Source of the DNA: Cucumis sativus | Lineage: Eukaryota; Streptophyta; Magnoliopsida; Cucurbitales; Cucurbitaceae | Assembly (NCBI RefSeq): GCF_000004075.3 | Contig: NC_026661.2 | Span: 5,106,058-5,170,057, forward strand | Direction of reading: 5' to 3' | Length of the DNA stretch: 64,000 bases | The notes under the pieces: model-generated | Told to the model about the DNA's origin: nothing | Seen by the model: the letters and a program-made list of their open reading frames with translations, nothing else | Databases searched by the model: none | Made by a program: the position numbers and the translations under genes | In this document: one piece after another, positions 35,930 through 47,992 of the stretch | How the letters are laid out: the number at the start of each line of letters is the position of its first letter | How positions within the stretch are numbered: the stretch's first letter is position 1

Positions 35930-37250
35930 TTTCTTCATCGCATAATAACTAAGTACTCGTTGAGTACAAGTTTCCCTACTTCTTGCTCAAGTATAAGTGA
36001 AACATTAAGTTTTCTCGGGTAATTCAGGGTCGAACACAAGGAGTTGATATCAAATCTTAGTTCTAAGGTCTACTATTCAATTAGGCGGTATAAAAGAATT
36101 TTATACAGTATGACAAAGTGTAAACTTGAATTATATCTCTCTATAAAGGTGGTTTGGGTTGAATGAGGTAAAAGCGTGAACTAACTTGTATGTAAGAAAG
36201 GGGTGAAGGAAGGTCTTTGCAGTACTAGGCGATTAAGCTGTGCGTTAGCTCCGATGCAATATAGCTTACTTAACTAGCTTATGATTAAGGCGAGCACCTT
36301 TTTGTGTCTTTAAACGTCATACTTGCTCACCTCTCGGGATCCAAATGACTAAATCTAGCTAGACAAGATATATCTAAAAGTGTTCACCTACAAGACTTAT
36401 AGAGTTTCGCATTTAAGGGGTGGCAACCAGCTCTCAACGCCTAATACCCGCACTGGTTCTCCTTTCTAGACACAAATGATGGAAGCTATCTCGCCAAGGT
36501 ATAGTTTATCTCCAAACTTCTTCATTGCGAGCGTTAGCCATATCCTTGCTACTTGCCCTCTTGGATAGTTGACGTGACATACACTAGCCAACTGATGAAT
36601 ATATAGCTCAGCTAACACGATAAAAATTATAAGCTAAGCTTCTTATCAAGAACTTATCACAACCTAAACTATGAATAACACATCGACAGATGAAAAGTAA
36701 ATATATGATGGATTGAAAAGATATAAACATGTAATATATTGAAGAATATAGACCTTCGGCCATTGTACAATTTGAACAACATATATTACATACATAAATA
36801 CAAAAATGGAAGGAAAAGATAATGGAAATGAGTACAAGTTAGAGGAGATGGATTATGGATTCTTCTCTACTCAGACCTTAAGCTTTTACTCACTAACTGA
36901 CTGGAGAAGAGAAAGAAAAGCATTTACAGACGGTGAAAAGACTATTCCTTTTCACCACTCTTTAAGGTTTGGCCTATTCAAACACGATTTGCTTGGTGAA
37001 GATGAAGTCATTTTATAGACAGCTTTGGCAGAAAATTTCTATCCTTCTGAGCATGTATCAAGTCACATAAACTCCATCTACCACTTTTATCTTCTAGCAA
37101 AGCTCTTCTTGCATTTTTATGTGGTCTTCTCGCCTAGCCTTCACGCAAGTTCTTCTGCGATTCGCTAACTTCTTCTTTTGTTATTAATCCTAGGTTAAGA
37201 CATTAAAAACGACCAGAAACAGATATGAATGCTTATTTAAAGTGTGTTTC
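35930..37250. repeat. Unclassified repeat-like block, possibly an old retroelement non-coding region
   Basis: Base composition is more even than in the surroundings and the style (…GGGTCGAACACAAGGAGTTG…) resembles non-coding ends of plant LTR-type elements. No capsid, polymerase or integrase segment and no matching second end was found. Family and boundaries remain open, and it would be an old, broken remnant if it is one. Confidence 0.3.
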
Positions 37251-39205
37251 TAAATATTAATGAATTTACAACATAAACTACGTGTTTTTGTACTTTTATT
37301 ATGCATTTTTGCTTCATTATTCTATCTAAAAGACTATAATAACTTATATATTTCTACAAGTTAATGTGGTACTGACTATTCTTTGATACCGATTGTTATC
37401 TAATTACTATCTTATTGTTACCTCACATTGATTACTAATGATACATTGATCTATACTATCTAGTTGTTGTGTAATTATTATTAGATACTGAATGTAAACT
37501 TGATTGCTAATGATACATATTGTTAATTTTGTTAGTTATCTATTATCATTTTTATACTAATTGTCAATAACATCTAAGTATATATCACTTATTTATCTTT
37601 TAAGTAATAGGTAGGGACATTGTATACTAAACTAAAAGTATATATCAATATCATCGTCAGTATACATCTTTCTAAAGCATTCAAAAATTTCAAACCAAAT
37701 GAGATGGTAAAGAAGCTTAAGCCACATATTTGCATTTAGAAGAGAACTACTCCGTCAACTTGATGTCCTTAGAATTAGTAATTCTAGAGAAGTGAATTAT
37801 TGTGCCAATAACATGCATGATGCAAGAAGAAATTAAAACTATGAATGGAGATGGATTGGAAAGGAGAGTCTTAATGCAGATATCATATGATTGGTTATTG
37901 TTCAAATTATCAGTTGTTGCATAAACAAAAGTAGAGCATCAATTTTTTTTAAATAGCAAAGTTTATAGTAAATTAAGAGGCAAAACGATAATAGAGTCTA
38001 CCAAATACTAAAAATCTGAAATATTGAATTTTCTCGTAGATGTTATGAGGACAAAGGAGATAAAAGATCTCTTGAAAATTTAGTGAGAAAAATGTAACAA
38101 AAACCTTTAAACAAAGTCCAGAACTACATTAAAAATCTTAAACTAAAAGTTTAAAAATCAAAATCATCAGTCAAGGACTAAATAACAAAATGATGTCCAA
38201 AGTCCTTAGAGAAAAAAGGAGATTGAGGAGAGGAGAGAGAGACGAGGGAAGGAGATGGCGACTTGATCATAATAGACGAAGAAGAAAAATAGGAATTTTG
38301 CTCTGTCTCCTAACTAATTATTAAAACCAATATAAATGAAGAGAAGAAAGGTCATAATTTGAAATTTCCTCCATATTTACAACTTCGGTTTGTTTTTGAG
38401 GACGGGAAGTTCTGAGTTCGAATTTCTCATCCATATTATACTTAAAAAGATATTTTTAAAAAAGAATATCAAAATTAAAGTAGCACTATTTCAACATACT
38501 TTTCAAACCTAACTTTTTCTAAAATCCGAAAGACGAATACATAATAAATAAAAGAGAATTTTGAGCCTCATATTTGTGCAATGGACATTAATGATCAAAA
38601 GAGTTATTTGATGGATCGTATTTGGTTATAATAACATATGTTAAAAACGAACTACCAATGATCCAACCTAAATTATTACGGTTGGATTGGGTTAAATTTT
38701 GTATTAGGTTGGATTAGATTAGAAAATTGAAAGAAAAAAAGTTGAGTCGTGCGTACTGCAAGTAAATGGTGGTGTTGTTCCGATCCAACCAGATTATATA
38801 TTATAGACCTAAAACTTACAACCTAAAAGTAAACTTTAACTTGAATGAACATTGTAGACTTTGAATTTATATATATATATTTAATTTGGATTGATCCATA
38901 ATTTTATCGGATCCGACCCAACTCAAACTTATATACATACGGATCTCAAACTTATATACATACGTAGCTACTATCTAATTCCATTGAATAATTACTTTAG
39001 CTTAAACATTTTTTGAAAAATGATTTGCATAATTCTTAATCAAATTTTAATAATAAAGACATTGTTGTTAAAAGAAAAAATATTATCATTAGTGAGGGTT
39101 TGAAATTTCTCTATGGACATCGGTAATATTCATGACCATTCTTCCATCCTTCCTTATTTAAAGCAACGAAAGCTCAGCATTCCTTCAACCTCACAAGCAT
39201 CAATT
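37251..39205. other. Intergenic and promoter side of the first basic secretory protein gene
   Basis: A+T-rich. Parts of about 38577-39055 recur upstream of the orphan exon at 42442 (about 41095-41240), for example CTTTAGCTTAAACATT and TTTGCATAATTCTT. A TATA-like CCTTATTTAAAGC at about 39152-39164 lies some 45 bp before the ATG and is repeated before the pseudogene at 44.6 kb. Confidence 0.55.
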
Positions 39206-40426
39206 ATGGCTTCCAACACCATAATATTCTTCTTCATCGCCTCTCTATTTCTTTTACACACAGTTTCCGCTGTTGAGTACATCATCACCAGCAACGCTGG
39301 AGGCACTCCCGGTGGCAACCGCTTCGACACCCAAATCGGAGCGGACTACTGTCGTCAAACGATGATAGAAGCCAGTGGTTTTATCTGGAGTATTTTTCGG
39401 CAAAACACCCCTGCCGACCGGAGGAATGTGCAGAGTGTCATCCTGTTGATCGACAGGGACTTACACCAATATCCGGCGTTTGCAAGCAACAACCGGATTC
39501 ACGTTAGTGCGAGCTACATCGCCCGCTACAATGGAGATGTGAGGATGGCAGTTACAGGTACATTTAATTGAACTAAACTTAAAATTTTCTCTTTTATATC
39601 ATAGCTTTCAATAATTAAATCATTTGGGACACCGAGTTGAGTTTCTTGTCCAGAGCTCAACTTAATCAATGGGTCTAAAGCTCAAAGTTAATTCAAGTCC
39701 AACCCAGTTTCCGTCCTAAAGTTAACATTTGAGTAGAGTCCAATTTAACACAAACAAATATGCATATATATCAAGTTATTGATGTGTTATATTATATATA
39801 TATATATTAAAAAAACAATAATCATGCTCTTTAATTAAGAAATTATGAGTTAACAAACCTGGAGGAAATATATTTTAAACAAAATCTACTTATGTAAACT
39901 AAATAAGAGTAGGTTTTTTTAAACTTGTATACACGATAAAAGGTTAGAGAATGGAATTTCTCACAAGAATATATATGATATTAATTAAATAATCAATGAA
40001 AAAATAATAACATGTGATAGTTAATGAAAAGGAATGATCAAAATCTAAAATGTAATAGAGATTAAGGAAAATTTTAATTAATTTTCAGGGATCTTGTACC
40101 ATGAAATGGTACATGTCTGGCAATGGAACGGAAACGGGGCAGCGCCGGGGTGGTTGATCGAAGGCTATGCAGATTACGTACGACTGAAAGCAGGGTACAT
40201 TCCGGGGCATTGGGTGGCGCCGGGAGGCGGGTCAAGTTGGATGGAAGGTTACGACAAGACTGCAAGATTTATGGACTATTTGGAGGGGCGGAGGAGCGGG
40301 TTCGTGTCAGCGCTGAACCGGATGCTAAGAGTCGGCTACTCTCCGGAATACTTTGTGCAGCTGCAGGGAAAGACAGTGGCTGAGCTGTGGGCGGAGTACA
40401 AGGCGGCGTTTGGGAACCGTGGTTGA
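39206..40426 (+). CDS. Basic secretory protein (PR-17 type putative zinc peptidase), copy A
   Basis: Plant basic secretory protein of 229 residues from two exons (39206-39557 and 40089-40426), joined in phase 1 within a Gly codon. Residues 1-22 are a hydrophobic signal peptide (ending TVSA), so the product should enter the apoplast. HEMVH (122-126) is a zinc-peptidase HExxH motif, followed by WQWNG and EGYADYVRLKAGY, the hallmark block that likely adds the third metal ligand. These proteins are linked to defence (pathogenesis-related family 17); proteolytic activity is inferred. I chose the ATG at 39206 because it starts the signal peptide. The upstream in-frame ATG at 39113 would bury it. 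One short stretch (39463-39473) departs from the other copies. Confidence 0.9.
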
Positions 40427-42441
40427 GTATAATTAGAATAATAAGGAATGTATGTTAAAGCTTTTTTAAATAGAAACTAAGTCAAAATAAAAAGGTTTTT
40501 GCCTCTACTGTGTTTCTTAACACAACCCCATTAAGTGTTCTCTTGTGCTTATCAGATATTGATTCAGTGTGTATTGTAATAGTTTTTCATCACTGTTTTT
40601 CTATTTAATGGCAGACTGTTATCAATATCAAATAATAAATTAAAGAAAGTCAGGGTTGTTTTGCACATCTTTTCTCTCCATCTCTTTGAACTTCATCCTT
40701 GTTTCTTCATGTTTAAGTTTTATTGAGTTAGGAGTTTGAAATATCTAAATTAACTTTGTGTGGAGAAGACCCTAACAAAAAATCAACTTATGTTATACTT
40801 GTCAAACCCTCTCGACTTGGTACAACTTTTGTTTGCTATCACGAGAGCCTCCTACAGATCATTGGTCTTCTGGTAGGACCCGAATATATATTGAACTGCA
40901 AAAAATAACAAAAATGAAATAGATGAAGTAAGTATTTGAGGTACTTAGATCTATATCACGAGTCCTGTAGATCATTGTGTGATCTTTTGAATATCACGCT
41001 ATCAGATATGAAAAATATATTATGCAGAATCTGAATTCTGTCATGTGACATTGTTCTTGAAAAAACAGCATAATGTTCTTGATAATATCTGTTTGCAATG
41101 GACATTAACGATCAAAAGGATGACGTTTGACTTGGTCGAATTTCGTTATTATCTAATTCGTTTCGTTCAATAGGTACTTTAGCTTAAACATTCCTTTAAA
41201 ATGTTTGCATAATTCTTGATCAAATTTTAACTACAATAATTAAACGAATTATATAGAGTCGTTTAGGTTATGATACACAATTGTGCATTTCCTTTTATAT
41301 ATGGATGAGAAAAAGGTTTCAAATTTTACACTTGTTTAACATGGTCAACACGATCATGTTAACAATGGTAGGGTAAGTAAACCATCGTTTAGATCATGTC
41401 AAAATAATATATTCTCAAGTATGAGAAATAGGAAGTAACTTCGAAAATGTTGAAAATGAAATAGAAAATTTAAACCGAAGGAATAAATAGTTTTAAAATA
41501 GAAGAAATAAAATCTGGAAGATGAGAAGAAGAAATCTAGGAAGAGAAAAGGAATAAATGACAAAAATAAAAAAGAAAAGAAAAAAGTGACAAATCGTTAA
41601 TAGTAATATTCAATGATAAATCTAAAAATTATAAAAATATTGTATCCACTTAACGAGCTTTTTGTTTTTGTTAGACAAACCGTAAATATTAGTTTTATGT
41701 GTGGACTTCTATTCAATTTTTAGTTTATTTAATTTTAGTTTAGTTTTTCTTCTTCTTTATAATTTGGTTTGTGAACTAAAAAAAAGTGAATATTATGGTA
41801 AGAAAATTAGGTTAAATAATAAGTTCCCTTTGAAAATTTTCTACTTTGTATCTAAGCTTTTAAACTTATACATAATTAATACAAATTTTGAACTTTGTTG
41901 ATTTCAAGTATTTAATACATGTTTTCAATTTTCAATTTGTTCTAATAAAGAGTTACGTTAGGCTCTCCACATAATAAAAAAAAAATAAAAAATTAGTTTT
42001 TGATCCATACATTTTTAGAATATACTGAATGAAATTGACTCATATGATTAAAAGTCAAGTCATCTATTAAAGACAAAATTAAAAGTTTGATAATAATTAC
42101 TAGAGACTTTTCAAATTTCAGAAATTTATTTCAACAAGTTTAGAATTTAATAAATACTTTCAAAAGTTAGAAATATAAATGGATATAAATTTCACAATTC
42201 AATAATTTAACTAAGAAATTATGAGTTACCAAACTGTTTGAGGAAATATTTTTTAAACAAAATCTACTTGTTTCTTTTAAACTTGTATACACGATCAGAA
42301 GTTAGGGAGTCGAAAGCTTTTTCACTAAGATTATATATATGATATTAATTCAAGAATTAATAACATGTGATAGTTGATGAAAAGAAATGATCAAAATCTA
42401 AAATGTAATAGAGATTAAGGATAAATTTAATTAATTTTCAG
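40427..42441. other. Spacer between basic secretory protein copies A and B
   Basis: About 41095-41240 repeats the upstream region of copy A and about 42220-42441 repeats the end of its intron. The exon 1 expected between them is absent and replaced by unrelated A+T-rich sequence. Confidence 0.6.
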
Positions 42442-42779
42442 GAATCTTGTACCATGAAATGACACATATCTGGCAATGGAACGGAAAGGGGGCGGCGCCG
42501 GGGTGGTTGATCGAAGGTTTTGCAGATTACATACGACTGCAATCAGGGTACATTCCGAGCCACTGGGTGCCGCCTGGAGGTGGGTCAAATTATACAGATA
42601 GTTACGACAAGACAGCAAGATTTATGGACTATTTGGAGAAGAGGACGAGTGGGTTCGTGTCAAAGCTGAATCAAAAGCTCAGAGACGGCTTCTCTCTAGA
42701 TTACTTTGTGGAGCTGCAGGGAAAGACAGTGGATGAACTGTGGGCGGAGTACAAGGCAGCGTTTGGGAATCGTGATTGA
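42442..42779 (+). pseudogene. Orphan exon 2 of a basic secretory protein gene, copy B
   Basis: The 338-bp segment corresponds exactly to exon 2 of copy A, with the acceptor TTTTCAG kept, HEMTH and WQWNG intact, EGFADYIRLQ, and the same stop position. No exon 1, signal peptide or start codon exists in the 2 kb upstream. As it stands it is a 5'-truncated gene. It has no stop or frameshift and its phase fits exon 1 of copy A, so it could still be used as an alternative 3' exon. That is inference only. Confidence 0.75.
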
Positions 42780-43286
42780 GTATCATTATAAACAAAGGCT
42801 CGTCTTCTGTTTGTCCTTAATAGGTATTGATCCAGTATGTGTGTACTGTTATTGTAAAGGTTTTCCATCAACTTTTCTATTTAATTGATAAATGTTATCA
42901 ATATCAATGAAGTTGTGTTTGTGCCAACACGTAGCAAATGTGTAGGCAGAAATTGGATTTGCTGATAGTTTTTGTTGCATTGATATATACCTAAAATTCT
43001 TGAAGGATAAGGTCGTGTATGATACCCTATGTCAAATGGACTAAATGAAAACTATACTCACAAATTAAAATTTGAAATTTCGATTCAAATAAAAGCCAAG
43101 ACTTCGTCAAAACTTTGAGACCCAAACTTTGAGACCCAAGACTTAGCTTATAGAGTAGTTTCCAGAATTTGGACAGTCAAAGCAAGAATTTGACAATTCT
43201 TCCATTTTCCTTCCTTCCTAAGTTGAAAAATCAACGGCCAAATTAAAAGCTTCACCATCTCCATATTCACACACACACATCGATCC
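42780..43286. other. Spacer and promoter side of copy C
   Basis: No gene is seen. Two W-box cores on opposite strands (GTCAA at 43176-43180 and TTGAC at 43190-43194) lie about 100 bp before the ATG. Confidence 0.5.
43176..43194. promoter_or_regulatory. Pair of inverted W-box cores upstream of copy C
   Basis: GTCAA and TTGAC face each other 9 bp apart. TTGAC is the core bound by WRKY factors in defence genes. Short motifs of this kind also arise by chance. Confidence 0.25.
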
Positions 43287-44169
43287 ATGGTTTCCAACAA
43301 TTTAATCTTCTTCCTCTTACTGATCTTTCTCGCTCTCCTAAGATCCATCTCTGCCGTCGAGTACACCGTCACCAACAACGCCAGTGGCACACCCGGCGGT
43401 GCCCGCTTCGACAGCATAATCGGAGCGAATTACAGTCGGCAGACCCTGGTAGCTGCGACTGCCTTGATATGGAACATTTTCCAGCAAAGTACCGCGGCCG
43501 ATCGGAAACACGTGGAGAAGATCAGTCTGTTTATTGATAAAAACTTGGATGGAGTAGCGCTCAATATGAACAACGAGATTCATGTTAGCGCAAACTATAT
43601 CTCAAGCTACAGTGGAGATTTGAAAAGGGAGATCACAGGTACGTGCATGCTTTCAACTATACACAAAGCATCAACTTTCTATACTTTCATTTGTTGTATT
43701 TTTGGATTATTAAACACCGTCCACGCTTGTTTGGATAAGTATTTGATTTTTGTCTTTAATAATTGCAGGATTGTTGTACCACGAAATGACTAATATCTGG
43801 CAATGGAACGGGAACTTGAAGGCGCCGAGCGGGTTGATCGAAGGGATCGCAGATTACGTACGACTGAAGTCAGGGTATATACCGGGGACGTGGGTGGAGC
43901 CGGGTGGGGGGAACTGGTGGGACGAAGGCTACGACGTGACGGCAAGGTTTTTGGATTATTTGGAGAGATCAGTGAGAAGTGGGTTGGTGGCGGAACTGAA
44001 CAGGAAGATGAGAAATGGATACTCCGATGATTACTTCCGGCAGTTGATGGGGAAGCCGGTGGATGAGCTGTGGGCTGAGTACAAGACGAAGGCCAAGTTT
44101 GGGAATGTTGATAACAAATGCAATAGTTTTGAAATTGAAGTCAGTGGGGTTTTTGCTCTACAGCTGTAA
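43287..44169 (+). CDS. Basic secretory protein, copy C, with HExxN in place of HExxH
   Basis: Two exons (43287-43638 and 43769-44169) join in phase 1 to give 250 residues. Residues 1-23 are a signal peptide. The N-terminal VEYTVTNNASGTPGGARFD and the WQWNG and EGIADYVRLKSGY blocks are well kept. The metal motif reads HEMTN (122-126): the codon for the second His is AAT instead of CAT. If the His ligates zinc, as in other HExxH peptidases, this copy should be weak or inactive as a protease while still folding and being secreted. It has about 20 more C-terminal residues than copies A and E (ending FALQL), a tail also present in the decayed copy D. The intron is short (130 bp). Confidence 0.88.
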
Positions 44170-44640
44170 ACAAACTATAAAGTTCTATTAATTGGTATTC
44201 AAATTCTAATTTCAACGGTGTCATTCATGTAATCAATTCATTACATTAGAGACCAAAAATAAAATATTGACTTGACTCCCTTTTGAAGAATTACCTTTTC
44301 TTTCCTTATATATTTGCTTGTTTCCACAGTTTACTTTGACTTTGTAATGTTTAGGGAGTGATCATCGGCGATGAGGATGGTTTTGTACAAAAACTGCCCT
44401 CGAAAACCGACTTACAAGGAGAGAAATCGACTATCGGCCGTGCCCAACAGCTTAAATATAGATCGGCCAAACTGGCCAAACTGCTAGTCGGTTTAGGTCG
44501 GTTCGATTTTCTCGACGTTTTTTTCCCTCTTGTTGCCTTTAATTGTCCATTGGTTCGGGGCTGCTTCAAGTTCAAGGCTTATTTAATTGTCCATTCTCCT
44601 TATTTAAAGCAACGAAAGCTCAGTATTCCTTCAACCTCAC
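44170..44640. other. Spacer with foreign-looking insert next to copy D core promoter
   Basis: About 44355-44540 is more G+C-rich and unlike the flanks of the other copies. TTTAATTGTCCATT is repeated at 44538-44551 and 44582-44595. The TATA-containing CCTTATTTAAAGCAACGAAA of copy A is kept at about 44600-44619. No gene is seen. Confidence 0.45.
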
Positions 44641-44649
44641 AAACATCAA

Positions 44650-45877
44650 CGGCTTCCAACACCGTAATCTTCTTCTTCATCACCTCTCTAGCTCTCTTAC
44701 ACACAGTTTCCGGTGTTGAGTACACCGTTATCGGAGGCACTCCTGGTGGCAACCGCTTCGACAGCCCAAATCGGATTGGAGTACTGCCGTCAAACATTGA
44801 TAGAAGGCAATGGTTTTATCTGGAGCATTTTTCGGCAAAACACCTCTGCCGGCCGGAGGAATGTGCGGAGTGTCACCCTGTTGATCGATAGAGCCTTTGA
44901 TGGTGTGGCGTTGACAAGCAACAACTGGATTCACGTTAGTGCGAGCTACATCGCCGCCTACAATGGAGATGTGAAGTGGGAAATTGCAGGTACATTAATT
45001 GAACTAAACTTAATTTTTTTCTCTTTTAAATCATAACATTCAATAATTATATTAGAAATGTTTGAGAGATTGAGTTGAGTTACTCATCCAAAGTTCAACT
45101 TGATCAATGAGTTTAAAGTTCAAAGTCAATCCAAGTACTCCAACCAAGTTTCATCCTAAGGTTAACATTTGAGTACTGTCCCAATCTAACGCTCAAATAA
45201 ATATGTATATATTAAGTTCTCGATGTATTATCTTATATAGAATTTATTAAATATTTTCGAAAGTTAGAGAATATAAATAGATATAAATTTCGAAATTCAA
45301 GAATTTAATTAAGAAATTATGATCTACCTAGAAATGGGTATTTTTATACGCAATAAAAAGATTATATATATGATATTAATTAAAGAATTACTGAAAAAAT
45401 AATATGTGTGGGTTAATGAAATGGAATGATCAAAATCTAAAATGTAATGGAGATTAAGGGTAAATTTAATTAATTTTCAGGAATGTTGTACCATGAAATG
45501 ACACATGTGTGGCAATGGAATGGAAACGGGATGGCACCGGGGTGGTTGATCGAAGGTTTTGCAGATTACAGACGACTGAAAGCAGGTACATTCCGGGGAA
45601 TTGGGTGGCGCCCGGAGGCGGGTCAAGTTGGACGGAAGGTTACGCTAAGACAGCAAGATTTATAGACTATTTGGAGAAGCGGAGGTAGGGGTTCGTGGGA
45701 AAGCTGAATCAGAGACTCAAAGTCGGCTACTCTCCGGATTACTTTGTGCAGCTGCAAGGAAAGACAGTAGCTGAGCTTCGGGCGGAGTATAAGAGTCAGG
45801 CCAAGCTTGGGAATCTTGATAACATATGCAGTACTTTTGAAATTGAAGCTAGTGGGGATTTTGCTCTACAGCTGTGA
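44650..45877 (+). pseudogene. Basic secretory protein pseudogene, copy D
   Basis: Both exons are present and close to copy A. The position of the start codon reads ACG (CATCAACGGCTTCC where copy A has CAATTATGGCTTCC). Exon 1 has a 9-bp deletion and then a one-base insertion near 44763, which shifts the frame. Exon 2 (from 45480) has a one-base deletion near 45587 and an in-frame TAG at about 45687. The GT donor, the TTTTCAG acceptor, the HEMTH motif and the C-terminal FALQL tail survive, so decay looks recent. Confidence 0.9.
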
Positions 45878-47992
45878 AGAAATTAAAAAGTTTGAAAAGA
45901 TAACTCAGTTAATAATTGACGAAAGAACTATAAGTAGAAATAACAACTAGCGAAACACATGCATGGTTAACTTAGTTCGATGACACAATCTATATCTGGA
46001 ATCCTTGACCTATGATCAATAGTACAGTCATCTAAACCCATTTTTATTGACAAATGAATCTGGAAAATTTTGCTAGTGTTTATCATTGAAACATCAATGT
46101 GGGTTACAACCAAGTTTATCCAAACGCCTTTTTGCTTGTTTCCACAGTTTACTTTGGACCTTGTAATGCTTGATGAGTACAATCCAATAATGGTAGTTAC
46201 AATCGAAAAAGACGAATACAAAGTGCTTTGATCCACCCTCTAAACTTAGATATTATATTAAGTTTACTTTCACTTGTTGACTTAAAACTTTTGTATTGAA
46301 TTATGAATATTTAATATAGTATCAGAATAAGTTGTTCAGAATGTCCAAATTTTAAGCAATTTAACAATCGACCTTCTCAATAGACAAAGAGGAAAATGAT
46401 CATGGATGAGGAAGAGGGGATTTGGAATAATAACCATGGAAACAAATGACCAACTTGTTAAGGTGTATATCACAAAATAGGACACATTATGTTGAGCTTG
46501 CTGCCAACTAAATAACAGAGCCACCCATTCAAGACTTCATGGCAACCTAAAGCAATAATCCATATTTGTTGTTGATCATAGATATTAGTATATGGGGAGG
46601 GTGTGAGACATCGAATCATGTCATTCAAATCTTTTACTTACTCTATTAATCTCATTTATAATTTTGACAATGTGGGTTTGAACTTTTGTTGTGTGCTTAA
46701 TCAAAATTTCTCATTCAACTATAGAAAAAGTGTTTTCCCCCTCTCTATTTTACTAGTTTAACTTGAAAATTACCACATTAGATTTACAGAAATGGATACT
46801 ATAGACTTCGAAAACAATTTTTTCAAAAAATATTCCGTCAATAATGTGACTCAAAATAGTATTGAGACAAACAACCAACAACCCTACCAGTTTTTTTTAA
46901 ATAAGATATATTTCCTTTTCTAACGATGCAATTTTATATATATCAATCAAGTGTCATGAAATGAAATGAGGGGGGAAGTGAACAATCAAGAAAAGCCAAA
47001 GAAATAGGACAGAAAATAACATTCCAAGGACTAAATTCAAAACATAAATTTGAATTGTAAAGTATTTCTTCATGGTGGGTTTTTCTTTTTCTTTCTTTTG
47101 ATTTCCATTTCTTCATGGGGTTCTATTATGCTTAGGTTTTTTCTTTTTTTCTTGTTTTATTGACATGAGATCAAGATGCATGATTTGTTTATTCTCCCTT
47201 ACTTTATTTAATTTGTTAATGAAAAAGAATTAAGGTAATTAAAAGTGGAAATCTTCCCTATTTAGGGAGGGTGGAGTTTTCCCTTACTCATTTCTTTTGC
47301 ATATTTCTTTTTCATTACTTTGTAAAAAATCTAATTAAAAATTTGTAAATATACCATTAATGATCTACTATTTTTAAATAACTAAATAACTAATTTGATA
47401 AAAACATGTATTATATAGTAGTGGAAGAAATCACTCTCTTGTCCAATATTCAATTTGATGAAAACATTCAATATATACTTTTATTGATGTATAAGTTAAT
47501 TTGAAAAAGTCAATAAATACAATAATTACTATAATAAAATATATGTTTCGTTCAATAAACAAGAAATCTTTAGATGTTTCCTAACCTTTTCTTATGGGTA
47601 TGAGTCTATAAGATAAAGAAAATTCATATATCGATATGAAAATCTCTGTCACCAGCATTCACATTGATATACAGATGCATTTAACATCTTCAAGTATATT
47701 TAATATGTGTTCTAATTCAATTATCAAACCAAAAAGAAAACCATTATTTTGACCTACTCTTTTTCATAGTACTTTGATTTTCAAAATCTACTATTTAAAT
47801 TAAAGATGTTTAATACAAAAAGTTTAATAATAAACAAAAAAAAAAGTTTTTTTTTCTTTTTTTAATTTCAAACCCCACATGTTATAAAAAGATATAGCCT
47901 TCTCAATTTGGTGCCATTATGGCAAATAGGTCAACACTTTATCATTTTTCAATCCCTTATATAAACCAGCCAAGCTCAGCTTCACAACAACC
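45878..47992. other. Spacer between copies D and E
   Basis: A+T-rich, with no supported gene. Two possible TATA boxes precede copy E: TTATAAAAAG at about 47883-47892, and TTATATAAA at 47957-47965, only about 28 bp before the ATG. Confidence 0.5.

Noticed and set aside
36806-37018. 70-residue frame inside the repeat-like block
   Set aside because: No homology seen and no start or splice context.
39113-39205. Earlier in-frame ATG for BSP copy A
   Set aside because: It would add 31 residues ahead of a signal peptide and includes the TATA region shared with copy D.
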